64,000 nt of DNA from Paenibacillus aquistagni (GTDB taxonomy: Bacteria; Bacillota; Bacilli; Paenibacillales; Paenibacillaceae): the NCBI RefSeq assembly GCF_900177815.1, contig NZ_FXAZ01000001.1:434001-498000 (forward strand), in the 5' to 3' direction. Both the position numbers and the translations under genes were made by a program. This document shows, one piece after another, positions 9,408 to 18,390 of the stretch. A model generated the notes under the pieces. It made no database searches and was not told the origin of the DNA. It worked only from the letters and a program-made list of their open reading frames with translations. Every line of letters begins with the position of its first letter. Positions within the stretch are counted from its first letter, which is position 1.

Positions 9408-9863
9408 ATGGGAGTAATGAACCGCTTTTTGAATTTTATTGGCATGCAGGATGAAGAGGAATACACGGAGCGGGAGAAGATTGCTAATAGTGAAGAATAT
9501 GAGGCAGAACCCGAGCCGACCGTATTTGAGTCTCGCAAGACGACAAAAGGATCCAACATTGTGAGCATTCACTCGCAAAAGGCTTCAAAGATGGTTTTAT
9601 ATGAGCCGAGATCCTATGATGAAGCGCAGGAAATTGCGGATCATATTCGCAACCGCCGCTCGGTTGTCATTAACTTACAGCGCATACGCAACGATCAGGC
9701 GCTTCGCATTATCGATTTTTTAAGTGGAACCGTGTATGCTTTAAGTGGGAACATTTCTAAGATAGGAAGCAACATTTTCTTATGTGTGCCGGAGAATGTC
9801 GAGATTCAAGGCTCTATAACGGAATTGTTTTCAGAAGAAGCAGAACACAATCGAATGAGGTGA
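9408..9863 (+). CDS. sepF: cell division protein SepF
   Basis: SepF (151 residues) assembles into arcs that bundle FtsZ filaments and can anchor the ring to the membrane. The N-terminal amphipathic helix [13 protein letters not shown] is the membrane anchor; an acidic linker follows, and the globular domain begins at about residue 58 ([20 protein letters not shown]). The conserved glycine-containing dimer segment [20 protein letters not shown] is present. It is coupled to ylmE (two-base gap) and to ylmG (three-base gap). Confidence 0.95.
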   Translation: MGVMNRFLNFIGMQDEEEYTEREKIANSEEYEAEPEPTVFESRKTTKGSNIVSIHSQKASKMVLYEPRSYDEAQEIADHIRNRRSVVINLQRIRNDQALRIIDFLSGTVYALSGNISKIGSNIFLCVPENVEIQGSITELFSEEAEHNRMR

Positions 9864-9866
9864 ACC

Positions 9867-10142
9867 ATGTTACAAAGTCAAATTGTGACTTATCTAAACT
9901 ATTTGTTTCAGATCTACTGGTGGATGATTATTATTTATGTGCTGATGTCCTGGATTCCAAATGTGAGAGCAAGCTTCATCGGTGAATTTTTAGGCAAGCT
10001 TGTAGAGCCTTATTTGTCGATCTTCCGTCGTTTTATTCCTCCAATCGGAGGCATGCTCGACATTTCACCGATCGTTGCGCTGTTTGTGCTCAACTTTGTA
10101 CAGCTGGGCTTAATAACCGTTGTACAAACCATCATAGGATAA
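9867..10142 (+). CDS. ylmG: YggT/YlmG family membrane protein
   Basis: A 91-residue membrane protein with two hydrophobic segments, at about 7-29 and 62-88. It carries the family pattern YLSIFRRFIPPIGGMLDISPIV (first twenty residues diagnostic), with the FRRFIPP turn between the two helices. YggT proteins are linked genetically to division and membrane organisation; no enzyme activity is known. It sits in the conserved sepF-ylmG-ylmH-divIVA order. Confidence 0.92.
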   Translation: MLQSQIVTYLNYLFQIYWWMIIIYVLMSWIPNVRASFIGEFLGKLVEPYLSIFRRFIPPIGGMLDISPIVALFVLNFVQLGLITVVQTIIG

Positions 10143-10161
10143 CACGCTGGAGACTGAAGCT

Positions 10162-10947
10162 ATGTCTATGGATTCGATTATGGTCCATTTCCATCCCGAT
10201 GAACGAGCCTTTGTTGATCGTGCGATGGAGTGGGTTCATCAGGCCGCGGAGAATCATGAGGTTCGCTTGACCGATTTTTTAGATCCGCGGCAAGCATACA
10301 TATTGCAATCGCTTGTTAATCGCAACCCTGACGTCCATATGCGCCTAGACGGGGGCTCGTCGCATGCTGAACGCTGCCGAGCCATCGTCGCTCCAGATTA
10401 TGTGTATCTGGAATCCGAAGAGCTGGACTTGCAGGTGCTTGCTGTTACTTCAAAGGATCAGAAGTTTCTAAGCCTCGAGCATAGTGACTTTCTCGGCGCT
10501 GTTCTTGGCCTTGGCATCAAAAGGGACAAGATCGGGGATATCCATGTCACAGAAGAAGGGTGTCATGTGGTCGCAGCCCGAGAGATCGCTTCATTTCTGG
10601 ATACGCATCTAAGGCAAGTGCACCGGGTTCCTGTCATGACAGAGTTGCTCCCCATTGAACAGCTTCACGCCGTTCAAACGTCCTTTCAAATGATGAATTT
10701 GTCCGTCGCTTCGATGCGCCTTGATGGCATCGCGAGCGATGTGTTTCGGTTAAGCCGCTCTAAGATTGTACAACCCATCAAAGCAGGGCGATGCAGAGTG
10801 AATTGGAAAAGCGAAGAAGATCCCTCTACAGCATTGCGCGCTGGAGATGTCGTATCCCTAAAGGGATTTGGACGCTTCAAGGTTATGGAGATCGAAGGAG
10901 TGACGAAGAAGGGACGCATGCGAGTAAGCATAGGGATTTATGCATAA
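10162..10947 (+). CDS. ylmH: YlmH family RNA-binding S4 protein
   Basis: A 261-residue protein with an N-terminal YlmH domain (FLDPRQAYILQSLVNRNPDV, FLGAVLGLGIKRDKIGDI) and a C-terminal S4 RNA-binding domain from about residue 182 (RLDGIASDVFRLSRSKIVQP, VNWKSEEDP, GDVVSLKGFGRFKV). S4 domains bind structured RNA; members of this family have been linked to the ribosome and peptidyl-tRNA-level quality control, which I recall but cannot test here. ATG 10162 is 20 bases after ylmG. Confidence 0.9.
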   Translation: MSMDSIMVHFHPDERAFVDRAMEWVHQAAENHEVRLTDFLDPRQAYILQSLVNRNPDVHMRLDGGSSHAERCRAIVAPDYVYLESEELDLQVLAVTSKDQKFLSLEHSDFLGAVLGLGIKRDKIGDIHVTEEGCHVVAAREIASFLDTHLRQVHRVPVMTELLPIEQLHAVQTSFQMMNLSVASMRLDGIASDVFRLSRSKIVQPIKAGRCRVNWKSEEDPSTALRAGDVVSLKGFGRFKVMEIEGVTKKGRMRVSIGIYA

Positions 10948-11059
10948 GCTGAAGGTATTGATTTGCTTTTGGTGATAAAGCAGGAATTCCGTCCGTTCTT
11001 GTCGAATATCGTAGCAACTATCCAAATAAGCTCGTACAATTCTAAGGAGGTGCGCCTAT

Positions 11060-11542
11060 ATGCCATTGACACCATTGGACATACATAACAAGGAATTCAG
11101 CCGCAAGCTGCGCGGTTACGATGAAGATGAGGTAAATGAATTTCTTGATCATATCATGAAGGACTTCGAAGCGATGATTCGCGAGAATAAAGAGATGCAG
11201 AACCATAATAAGCTGCTCCAGGAGAAGCTTGATCATTTTGCCAATATAGAAGAAACGCTCAGTAAGACGATTATTGTAGCGCAAGAAGCGGCAGATGAGG
11301 TCAAGCACAATGCAAAGAAGGAAGCGCAGCTTATTCTGAAGGAAGCAGAGAAGAATGCCGACCGCATTGTCAACGATGCCTTAGCCAAATCACGCCGTAT
11401 CTCGATCGAGGTAGAAGAGCTCCGGAAACAGGCGTCGATCTATCGTGCTCGCTTCCGTACACTGGTTGAAGCACAGCTTGATCTGCTCAGTCATGACGGC
11501 TGGGATCAGCTGGAGCAGGTAGAAGTAAAAGAACTGGTATAG
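11060..11542 (+). CDS. divIVA: septum site/polarity protein DivIVA
   Basis: A coiled-coil scaffold of 160 residues that senses negative membrane curvature at poles and septa. The N-terminal lipid-binding segment PLTPLDIHNKEFSRKLRGYD and following YDEDEVNEFLDHIMKDFE are canonical. Heptad-like coiled coil runs from about 40 to 130. ATG 11060 follows AAGGAGGTG. The 112-base gap upstream separates it from ylmH; it closes the division cluster before the ileS regulatory leader. Confidence 0.95.
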   Translation: MPLTPLDIHNKEFSRKLRGYDEDEVNEFLDHIMKDFEAMIRENKEMQNHNKLLQEKLDHFANIEETLSKTIIVAQEAADEVKHNAKKEAQLILKEAEKNADRIVNDALAKSRRISIEVEELRKQASIYRARFRTLVEAQLDLLSHDGWDQLEQVEVKELV

Positions 11543-11567
11543 AGCCTTCCAGTAGGCATGTTCCGGT

Positions 11568-11596
11568 TTGACTTTTTAATCAAAACACGGTATAAC
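11568..11596 (+). promoter_or_regulatory. promoter for the ileS T-box leader
   Basis: TTGACT (11568-11573), 17-base spacer, TATAAC (11591-11596). Transcription would start about 20-25 bases before the T-box stem I. Confidence 0.7.
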
Positions 11597-11624
11597 TAGG
11601 TATAATTCAATCAAATGGTTAACG

Positions 11625-11950
11625 TCCATGATGGGAACGCACCTCTGTGTATATGTTCGGCCAGAGAGTCGGGGAAGCTGAGAACCGATGATCATTGCAC
11701 ACGAAGGACATCATCCCTGAGATATTAAGCTGAACGCGCACGGTGGGGCTTATGCATGCCTTGATGCGTCTTAAGTTTGATCGGCTCCCGCCGTTATACG
11801 GGCACCGCTTTTGTTCGAAGAAAGAGCGGTGATGAGTGTCGTGTACAGTAAGTACCTTAGGAAGCTGTTGTGAGGTATTGCTGCACGGAACAAGGGTGGT
11901 AACGCGAGTAAGCCTCGTCCCTTTTTGGGGATGGGGCTTTATTTTTTTGT
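11625..11950 (+). promoter_or_regulatory. T-box riboswitch controlling ileS
   Basis: The AG-bulge region AGAGAGTCGGGGAAGCTGAG marks stem I. The invariant T-box AAGGGTGGTAACGCG lies at 11892-11906; its TGGT pairs with the free CCA end of uncharged tRNA. It is followed by a terminator hairpin (AAGCCTCGTCCC ... GGGGATGGGGCTT) and a T-run ending near 11948. A candidate isoleucine specifier ATT is at 11724-11726, after the CCCTGAG segment typical of the 3' side of stem I. When tRNA-Ile is uncharged, the antiterminator should form and ileS be read. The exact specifier is an inference; the T-box itself is certain. Confidence 0.93.
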
Positions 11951-12084
11951 TTATATTTCCGCTGCCCAATGTTTATCGTGGAACATTCCTTATGTCAAGA
12001 TCAGATTGAAGCTGGCTCTTAACACAGCCGGATGCCAGCAAGGCATTGGCTGCTGTTCCCTTATAGAGAGAAGAAAGGATGAGA

Positions 12085-15000
12085 ATGGTGAAAAAGGTTG
12101 ACGTGAGAGAAAAAGCTCGTGATCGCGAGCTTCGTGTGCTGAACAAATGGAATGAAGAGAATACGTTCAAAAAATCAATGGAGGCTCGTGACGACAAGCC
12201 GAACTTTGTGTTCTATGAAGGCCCGCCTACAGCGAATGGTGCGCCTCACATTGGTCACGTGCTCGGCCGTGTTATTAAAGACTTTATTGGACGCTACAAG
12301 ACGATGTCCGGCTACCGCGTTGTTCGTAAAGCCGGCTGGGATACACATGGCCTTCCCGTTGAGCTTGGTGTAGAGAAGCAGCTTGGCATCTCTGGCAAGC
12401 ATGAGATCGAGAATTATGGCGTTGAAGCTTTCGTTCAAAAGTGCAAGGACAGCGTATTCGAATACGAGCACAAATGGCGTGAATTGACAGAAGCGATTGG
12501 CTACTGGACGGATATGGACCATCCGTACATTACACTAGATAATCGCTATATTGAGAGCGTGTGGAATATTCTTGCCACGATTCATGATAAGGATCTTCTC
12601 TATCGTGGTCACCGCGTAAGCCCGTATTGTCCTTCTTGCCAGACAACTCTGAGCTCGCACGAGGTTGCTCAAGGGTATGAAACGGTAAAAGATCTGTCTG
12701 CAACCGTTAAATTTACGCTTCGCGACAGCGGCGAGCATGTGCTGGCTTGGACGACAACGCCTTGGACGCTGCCTTCACACGTTGCTTTGGCGATGAATCC
12801 TGCGATGGATTATGTACGAGTCAAGCAAGGCGAGGAAGTTTTCATCGTAGCAAAGAATCTTGCTGCAGATGTCATGGCAGAAGGCTATGAGGTATTGTCA
12901 ACACATAAGGGCTCAGCGTTTATCGGCAAGAGCTATGAAGCGCCATTCCCTTATGTTGTGCCTGAAAAGGGACATTACATTGTGGGCGCAGACTTCGTTA
13001 CTGACTCCAGCGGTACAGGTATCGTTCATATGGCGCCTGCTCACGGGGAAGATGACTATCGCACAATTCGCGACAATGGCCTTAGCTTCGTAAGCGTAGT
13101 GGATGCGAGCGGTAAGTTCACATCAGAGGTAACCGATCTTGCAGGACGCTTCGTGAAGGACTGCGATATTGATATAGTGAAAATGCTGTCTGAGAGCGGC
13201 AAGCTGTTCAGCAAAGAAAAATATGAGCACAGCTATCCATTCTGCTGGCGCTGTAAATCACCGCTTCTCTATTATGCGACAGAATCGTGGTTCATTAAGA
13301 CCACAGCGGTTAAAGAACAATTAATAGAAAATAATAAAAAGGTCAACTGGTATCCTTCCCACATTCGTGATGGACGCTTTGGCAACTTCCTTGAAGATTT
13401 GATCGACTGGAATATTTCTCGTAACCGCTACTGGGGAACTCCGCTCAATGTGTGGGTATGCAACACCTGTAACGGCGAATTTGCTCCTCACAGCCATCAG
13501 GAACTAAGAGAACGCTCCATTGAGCCAATCTCTGAGGATCTTGAGCTTCATAAGCCATATGTGGACGAAGTGAAGCTGTCCTGTCCCCATTGTGAGGGCG
13601 GAGTGATGGAGCGTACGTCCGAAGTGATTGACGTGTGGTTCGACAGCGGCTCTATGCCATTTGCGCAATACTATCATCCATTTGGCGACGAGAAGACCTT
13701 CCAAGAGCAATATCCAGCTGACATGATCTGCGAGGGCATCGACCAGACACGCGGCTGGTTCTACAGTCTGCTTGCCGTATCTACCCTCTACAACGGTCAA
13801 GCACCGTATAAGGCGGTTATTGCGACAGGGCATATTCTCGATGAGAATGGCCAGAAGATGTCCAAATCCAAGGGCAATGTAATCGATCCTTGGGAGATCA
13901 TCAATGAATTCGGTACGGATGCATTCCGCTGGGCGCTGTTATCCGATAGTGCTCCGTGGAACTCGAAGCGCTTCTCGAAGCAGATTGTAGCAGAGGCCAA
14001 ATCAAAGGTCATTGATACGCTAGTCAATACACATGCGTTCTACACGCTGTATGCCTTAATTGACCAATTTGATCCTGCTCAGTATGAAGAGCAAGCATCC
14101 AACAATAAGCTGGATCGCTGGATTGTGTCCCGCTTGAATTCTTTGATCACGACGGTATCCAAAGGCCTTGAAGCGAACGACTTCTTGAATCCTGCCAAGG
14201 CGATTGAGAATTATGTCGATGAGCTCAGCAACTGGTATATTCGTCGCTCGCGTGATCGCTTCTGGGGAAGCGGCATGACAGAAGACAAACTGTCTGCCTA
14301 TCAGACGCTTCGCTATGTGCTCTTGACACTGTCCAAATTGATCGCACCATATGCGCCGATGATTGCTGAAGACATCTATGGCAATCTTGGCGGCAGCAAA
14401 GAGAGTGTTCATTTGGACGATTATCCGCAGGCAGATGCTGCGGCAATTGATGAAGAGCTTGAGCGCGATATGGAAACTGCACGTCAGATCGTTGAGCTCG
14501 CGCGCAATGTGCGCAATGAGACCGGCATTAAGACGCGTCAGCCATTGTCCGAGCTGATTGTATCCATGGATCAAGCTTTTGATCTGGCAGGGTATGAAGC
14601 CGTAATAAAGGATGAGATCAACGTCAAGCATATCCTTGTAGAAAACAGCGACAGCGGCTTTGTTGACTTCAGCCTGAAGCTTAACCTTAAAGTGGCAGGT
14701 AAAAAATACGGCAAAAATGTTGGGCCGCTGCAGCAAGCACTTCGCGCATTAAGTGTGGAGGATGCTCGCAAGGTCGTGGAACAAGGAGCATTCCACTTTA
14801 CTTCTCCAGAGGGCGAAGCACTAACGGTAACGGAAGAGGAGCTTCTCATCGAGAAGCAAGCGAAGGAAGGCTTTGCCTCAGCTTCGGGCTATAAGCTGAC
14901 AGTGGCGCTTAATACGGAGATTACACCTGAGCTTGAACAAGAGGGCTGGGTTCGCGAGGTCGTCCGCGTGATTCAGGATACGCGCAAGAAGCTTGATCTT

Positions 15001-15180
15001 CCGATTGAGAAGCGTGTAGACCTTGTGCTGAACGTGGATGAAGAGCTCAAGGCAGCGATTACTGCTTTTGAAGCAACCCTTCGCGATAATGTATTGTTGT
15101 CAGAGCTTACATTTGACCAGGTTGAGAATATGGAGAAGATTGAGCTTGGCTCCAAGGTTATCGAGCTTGCGATCCGTTAA
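12085..15180 (+). CDS. ileS: isoleucyl-tRNA synthetase, type 2 (eukaryote-like)
   Basis: Class I synthetase of 1031 residues that charges tRNA-Ile. The HIGH motif is HIGH at residues 55-58 and KMSKS is at 591-595, on the large Rossmann core with the CP1 editing insertion between them; the anticodon-binding domain fills the C-terminal third. The segments KAGWDTHGLPVELGVEK and the long C-terminal region without a terminal zinc finger resemble the IleS2 type rather than the common bacterial IleS1 (which reads GWDCHGLPIE). ATG 12085 is six bases after AAAGG; the upstream ATG at 12079 abuts the binding site. Regulated by the T-box in front. Confidence 0.95.
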   Translation: MVKKVDVREKARDRELRVLNKWNEENTFKKSMEARDDKPNFVFYEGPPTANGAPHIGHVLGRVIKDFIGRYKTMSGYRVVRKAGWDTHGLPVELGVEKQLGISGKHEIENYGVEAFVQKCKDSVFEYEHKWRELTEAIGYWTDMDHPYITLDNRYIESVWNILATIHDKDLLYRGHRVSPYCPSCQTTLSSHEVAQGYETVKDLSATVKFTLRDSGEHVLAWTTTPWTLPSHVALAMNPAMDYVRVKQGEEVFIVAKNLAADVMAEGYEVLSTHKGSAFIGKSYEAPFPYVVPEKGHYIVGADFVTDSSGTGIVHMAPAHGEDDYRTIRDNGLSFVSVVDASGKFTSEVTDLAGRFVKDCDIDIVKMLSESGKLFSKEKYEHSYPFCWRCKSPLLYYATESWFIKTTAVKEQLIENNKKVNWYPSHIRDGRFGNFLEDLIDWNISRNRYWGTPLNVWVCNTCNGEFAPHSHQELRERSIEPISEDLELHKPYVDEVKLSCPHCEGGVMERTSEVIDVWFDSGSMPFAQYYHPFGDEKTFQEQYPADMICEGIDQTRGWFYSLLAVSTLYNGQAPYKAVIATGHILDENGQKMSKSKGNVIDPWEIINEFGTDAFRWALLSDSAPWNSKRFSKQIVAEAKSKVIDTLVNTHAFYTLYALIDQFDPAQYEEQASNNKLDRWIVSRLNSLITTVSKGLEANDFLNPAKAIENYVDELSNWYIRRSRDRFWGSGMTEDKLSAYQTLRYVLLTLSKLIAPYAPMIAEDIYGNLGGSKESVHLDDYPQADAAAIDEELERDMETARQIVELARNVRNETGIKTRQPLSELIVSMDQAFDLAGYEAVIKDEINVKHILVENSDSGFVDFSLKLNLKVAGKKYGKNVGPLQQALRALSVEDARKVVEQGAFHFTSPEGEALTVTEEELLIEKQAKEGFASASGYKLTVALNTEITPELEQEGWVREVVRVIQDTRKKLDLPIEKRVDLVLNVDEELKAAITAFEATLRDNVLLSELTFDQVENMEKIELGSKVIELAIR

Positions 15181-15326
15181 TCATGCCGTTTGATTTCTAA
15201 GAATCAATTTCGACATGAGTGGAAAGCATGAAAGGGAGTACATCTATTCGAATGCATCGTGAAATAATGGGTCACACTAACGTGTAGATTCAGGATTCAG
15301 GTTGCTAAACGTTCATGATAAGAGGA

Positions 15327-15376
15327 AGAGCGTTGACCAAAGCGAGATTGCTTTAAGCTTGGTCACGCTCTTTTTT
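15327..15376 (+). terminator. intrinsic terminator after ileS
   Basis: Long stem AGAGCGTTGACCAA ... TTGGTCACGCTCT (one mismatch) followed by a T-run, about 150 bases after the ileS stop. Confidence 0.88.
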
Positions 15377-15417
15377 CAAAAATACGGATACGGTTGTCCA
15401 AGTTGGGAGTGAGGACA

Positions 15418-15801
15418 TTGAGTCGACGCAAAAATCAAATGAAGGTCAATCTCGCGGAACAGAATAAGTCTAATCAAGCGGACAGCACAGTTATGCAAAA
15501 GTCGGACCAAGAGCTGCTCAAGGAAACCTATACGTTAACACAACAGCTTGCTATAACGCTGGAAAAATCAAGAATTCGCGAATACAATGAGCTGCTGCTT
15601 AGTCCAAGGAGATTGATATGGAATAATTTGCTTGGCGGCATGGCCCGTGGTGTAGGGATCGCGATTGGGTTAACGGTGATTACGGCTACCTTGCTCTATT
15701 TTCTGCAGATGCTGGGTGCGCTTAATCTTCCGATTATTGGCGATTATATCGCAGATATTGTTCGTATTGTCCAGAAGCAGCTGGATTCGAGCATGTATTA
15801 G
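15418..15801 (+). CDS. DUF5665 family membrane protein
   Basis: A small protein of 127 residues. After a charged, helical N-terminal half it has NNLLGGMARGVGIAIGLTVI, a transmembrane helix at about 70-96, then LNLPIIGDYIADIVRIVQ, which together match the DUF5665 pattern of Firmicutes. Function unknown. TTG at 15418 is favoured, eight bases after GGGAG; an upstream TTG at 15394 has no site. The stop overlaps that of the convergent yteA gene by four bases. Confidence 0.75.
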   Translation: MSRRKNQMKVNLAEQNKSNQADSTVMQKSDQELLKETYTLTQQLAITLEKSRIREYNELLLSPRRLIWNNLLGGMARGVGIAIGLTVITATLLYFLQMLGALNLPIIGDYIADIVRIVQKQLDSSMY

Positions 15802-16541
15802 TGCAGAAGTTCTGAATCATCGATGACGACGTCTGGTTCAAGCAATGGTTCGCCTTCTCCTTCATCCATATATTGATCATATTGATGATTGCGCACGATG
15901 GTAACATGGCGGCCTGTAATATCGGTGGCCACAAAGCTTTCGAATGATTCTACACAGCCATCGAGTTCATCAGCGGCTTCAATGTACAGATTGTCATAGC
16001 TGTCAACATCATTTTCCTCATGAAGGGCTGGGGAATTGGAATTACCCCAGGATTCAACGATCTGCCAAGCATCTTCACCATCGAAGCCCGTTTGGTCCTT
16101 CTCATCCATGCTCGTTCGGCCAAATGGCGGTGTTAGAAATTGTTCTTCCACTGGCCTGTTGTAGGAAAGCTGCTGTTCAGGGCTATGCTCAACGCAGTAC
16201 ATCGTTTCAGGAATGGCTTTGAGCCGATCATAGGGAATATCCTTTCCACATACCACACATGTTCCATAGGAGCCTTTATCCATTAGCTTCAAAGCGGTAA
16301 CGATTCGTTCAAGCTGGATCTCATGATGCTCATTCAAAGCGACATCTTTTCCACGCTCAAACATTTCCGTACCAAGATCTCCTGGATGATTGTCTATGGG
16401 TGACAACTCGCCGGTTTCTTCACGCAAGCTATGTGATAGACCGTAGTGGTCAGATTGTTGGAGACGCGCTTCATAATCCGTTTTCATATCCTGTAGCTCT
16501 TCTTTTAAGGAATGAAGCTGTTGTGATGTAAGATGCGACAT
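15798..16541 (-). CDS. yteA: YteA family TraR/DksA-type zinc finger protein
   Basis: A 247-residue protein with an N-terminal coiled coil (residues 5-35), the EETGELSPIDNHPGDLGTE segment characteristic of Bacillus YteA/YocK proteins, and a DksA-like zinc finger formed by CVVCGKDIPYDRL and YCVEH (C-x2-C...C-x2-H). The acidic C-terminal ~100 residues end in a DUF-like tail, EPDVVIDDSELLH. DksA-type proteins bind the RNA polymerase secondary channel, but that role is not shown for this branch. It is expressed on its own from the minus strand. Confidence 0.85.
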   Translation of the reverse strand: MSHLTSQQLHSLKEELQDMKTDYEARLQQSDHYGLSHSLREETGELSPIDNHPGDLGTEMFERGKDVALNEHHEIQLERIVTALKLMDKGSYGTCVVCGKDIPYDRLKAIPETMYCVEHSPEQQLSYNRPVEEQFLTPPFGRTSMDEKDQTGFDGEDAWQIVESWGNSNSPALHEENDVDSYDNLYIEAADELDGCVESFESFVATDITGRHVTIVRNHQYDQYMDEGEGEPLLEPDVVIDDSELLH

Positions 16542-16737
16542 AATGTGTTCTCCTTCCTTGCTCGCTTACTCGCATAAGGTTGACATGCTTCTTGTCGGTA
16601 TTAGCATGCTCGGAATACAGAAATAATGACATGGTAAATGAATGATGGCTTGAATTGGACGATATTTTTAAACTTATGATACAATGAGCGAGTTAACATA
16701 TTTGTGGAAACGTTCATAAAGAGGTGACATTGAGCCA

Positions 16738-17220
16738 GTGTGGTATTATGGGATTGCATTAATTGTATTTTTATTGGATCAAGGAACGAAGTGGATCATT
16801 GCGAACCGAATGGAGCTTCATCAAGAGATTTCTGTCATCGGCGACTTTTTTATCATCACCTCTCATCGCAACCGAGGAGCTGCCTTTGGGATCTTGCAGG
16901 AACAGCGGTGGTTTTTCATTGTTGTTACGATTGTTGTGGTTGCAGGACTCGTATGGTATTTGCAAAAGATTCGCCGAGAGCCCGGACGCATTCTGCCATT
17001 TGGGCTTGCGCTGATTCTTGGCGGTGCTGTAGGTAATTTCTTGGATCGCTTATTATTTGGGGAAGTTGTGGATTTTCTAATGTTCAACTTTGGAAGTTAT
17101 ACCTTCCCGATCTTTAATGTAGCGGATAGTGCGATCTGCATCGGGGTTGGCTTTGTGCTTCTTGATACGATCCTCTCAATACGTAACGAGAAATTAAGTG
17201 AACAGCAAGAAGGGAAATAA
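16738..17220 (+). CDS. lspA: lipoprotein signal peptidase (signal peptidase II)
   Basis: A 160-residue four-helix membrane aspartic protease that removes the signal peptide from diacylglyceryl-modified prolipoproteins. The family motifs are present: NRGAAFGIL, GNFLDRLLFGEVVDFL with the first catalytic aspartate, and FNVADSAI with the second. GTG 16738 is used, with GAGGTG at 16721; a nearby TTG at 16730 is out of frame. Several lipoprotein substrates are encoded in this window (38.6, 33.8 and 45.0 kb). rluD follows after three bases. Confidence 0.96.
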   Translation: MWYYGIALIVFLLDQGTKWIIANRMELHQEISVIGDFFIITSHRNRGAAFGILQEQRWFFIVVTIVVVAGLVWYLQKIRREPGRILPFGLALILGGAVGNFLDRLLFGEVVDFLMFNFGSYTFPIFNVADSAICIGVGFVLLDTILSIRNEKLSEQQEGK

Positions 17221-17223
17221 TGA

Positions 17224-18183
17224 ATGATGAATCAAGAGCATGTTTCTGACAGTATGTCAGAAGAGCGTGAAACGCTAGTGTTTGTGGTATCAGAACAGGA
17301 TGCCAAGGAACGCATCGATAAATATATTACCGAATCCATTGAAGAGGAGGTATCGCGTTCTCAGGTTCAATTATGGATCAAGGACGGACATGTCTTAGTC
17401 AATGGCTCGGCCATCAAGCCGAATTACAAATGCGCTGCAGGCGACACGGTAGCGCTCATCATGCCTGAACCAGAAGGCGTGGATATTGTTCCAGAGGATA
17501 TCCCGCTGGATGTATATTACGAGGATGCAGATGTCATTGTCATTAACAAACCGCGAGGTATGGTTGTCCATCCTGCGCCGGGACATGCTTCAGGAACGGT
17601 TGTTAACGCGCTGATGCATCATTGCAAGGACTTGTCCGGCATTAATGGAGAGCTTCGCCCTGGCATTGTGCACCGAATTGACAAGGACACCTCAGGACTG
17701 TTGATGGCTGCCAAGAATGATCGAGCCCATGTATCGCTTGCCGAGCAATTGAAAGAGCATTCTGTACTGCGGAAGTATGTAGCGGTTGTCCATGGCAATC
17801 TTCAACATGAACAAGGCACGATTGATGCGCCAATCGGGCGCAATGAGCATGATCGCAAGATGTATACCGTGACAGAGCGCAACAGCAAGCATGCCGTAAC
17901 TCACTTTAAAGTGCTTGAGCGTTTCGGGGATGCGACATTGGTTGAACTGCAGCTGGAGACAGGACGAACACATCAGATTCGGGTGCATATGAAATTTATT
18001 GGGCATCCGCTTGTGGGAGACCCTATGTACAGTCGAGTAACAAAAAGCCTGAAGATGGAAGGTCAAGCGCTGCATGCCAAGCTGCTTGGATTCAAGCATC
18101 CTTCTACTGGAGAGCTGGTGCAATTCGAAGCACCGATTCCAGAGGATATGGAACACTTGCTTATGACGCTTCGCAATCGCTAA
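17224..18183 (+). CDS. rluD: RluD-type 23S rRNA pseudouridine synthase
   Basis: A 319-residue RluA/RluD family enzyme that isomerises uridines of 23S rRNA. An S4 RNA-binding domain occupies about residues 20-80 (RIDKYITESI, VSRSQVQLWIKDGHVLVNG). The catalytic aspartate lies in GIVHRIDKDTSGLLMAAKN, and LETGRTHQIRVHMKFIGHPL completes the active site. The lspA-rluD (ylyB) pair upstream of the pyr operon is the same order as in Bacillus. ATG 17224 or 17227 may be used. Confidence 0.94.
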   Translation: MMNQEHVSDSMSEERETLVFVVSEQDAKERIDKYITESIEEEVSRSQVQLWIKDGHVLVNGSAIKPNYKCAAGDTVALIMPEPEGVDIVPEDIPLDVYYEDADVIVINKPRGMVVHPAPGHASGTVVNALMHHCKDLSGINGELRPGIVHRIDKDTSGLLMAAKNDRAHVSLAEQLKEHSVLRKYVAVVHGNLQHEQGTIDAPIGRNEHDRKMYTVTERNSKHAVTHFKVLERFGDATLVELQLETGRTHQIRVHMKFIGHPLVGDPMYSRVTKSLKMEGQALHAKLLGFKHPSTGELVQFEAPIPEDMEHLLMTLRNR

Positions 18184-18231
18184 TTTGCGATGCAGATGCT
18201 TATCATTTTTGAATACCTCATGAGTAATGCT

Positions 18232-18258
18232 AAAGGGCCTTATTGAAAGGCCCTTTTT
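18232..18258 (+). terminator. intrinsic terminator after rluD
   Basis: AAAGGGCCT-TATTGA-AAGGCCCTTT followed by T residues, about 50 bases downstream of rluD. Confidence 0.88.
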
Positions 18259-18390
18259 CCATATGCATGTTACATAAACGGATTCTGTGCAGCTAGTACA
18301 AATCATTGCCCATATCGTCCATTCATCAAAGACGCGGATTCCTTCATAGTAGTAGAGTAATTGGTTAGGATGTTGAAGGAGGATACAACG

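Noticed and set aside
14056..14736. 226-residue minus-strand frame inside ileS
   Set aside because: Antisense to the tRNA synthetase; no start signals or recognisable motif.
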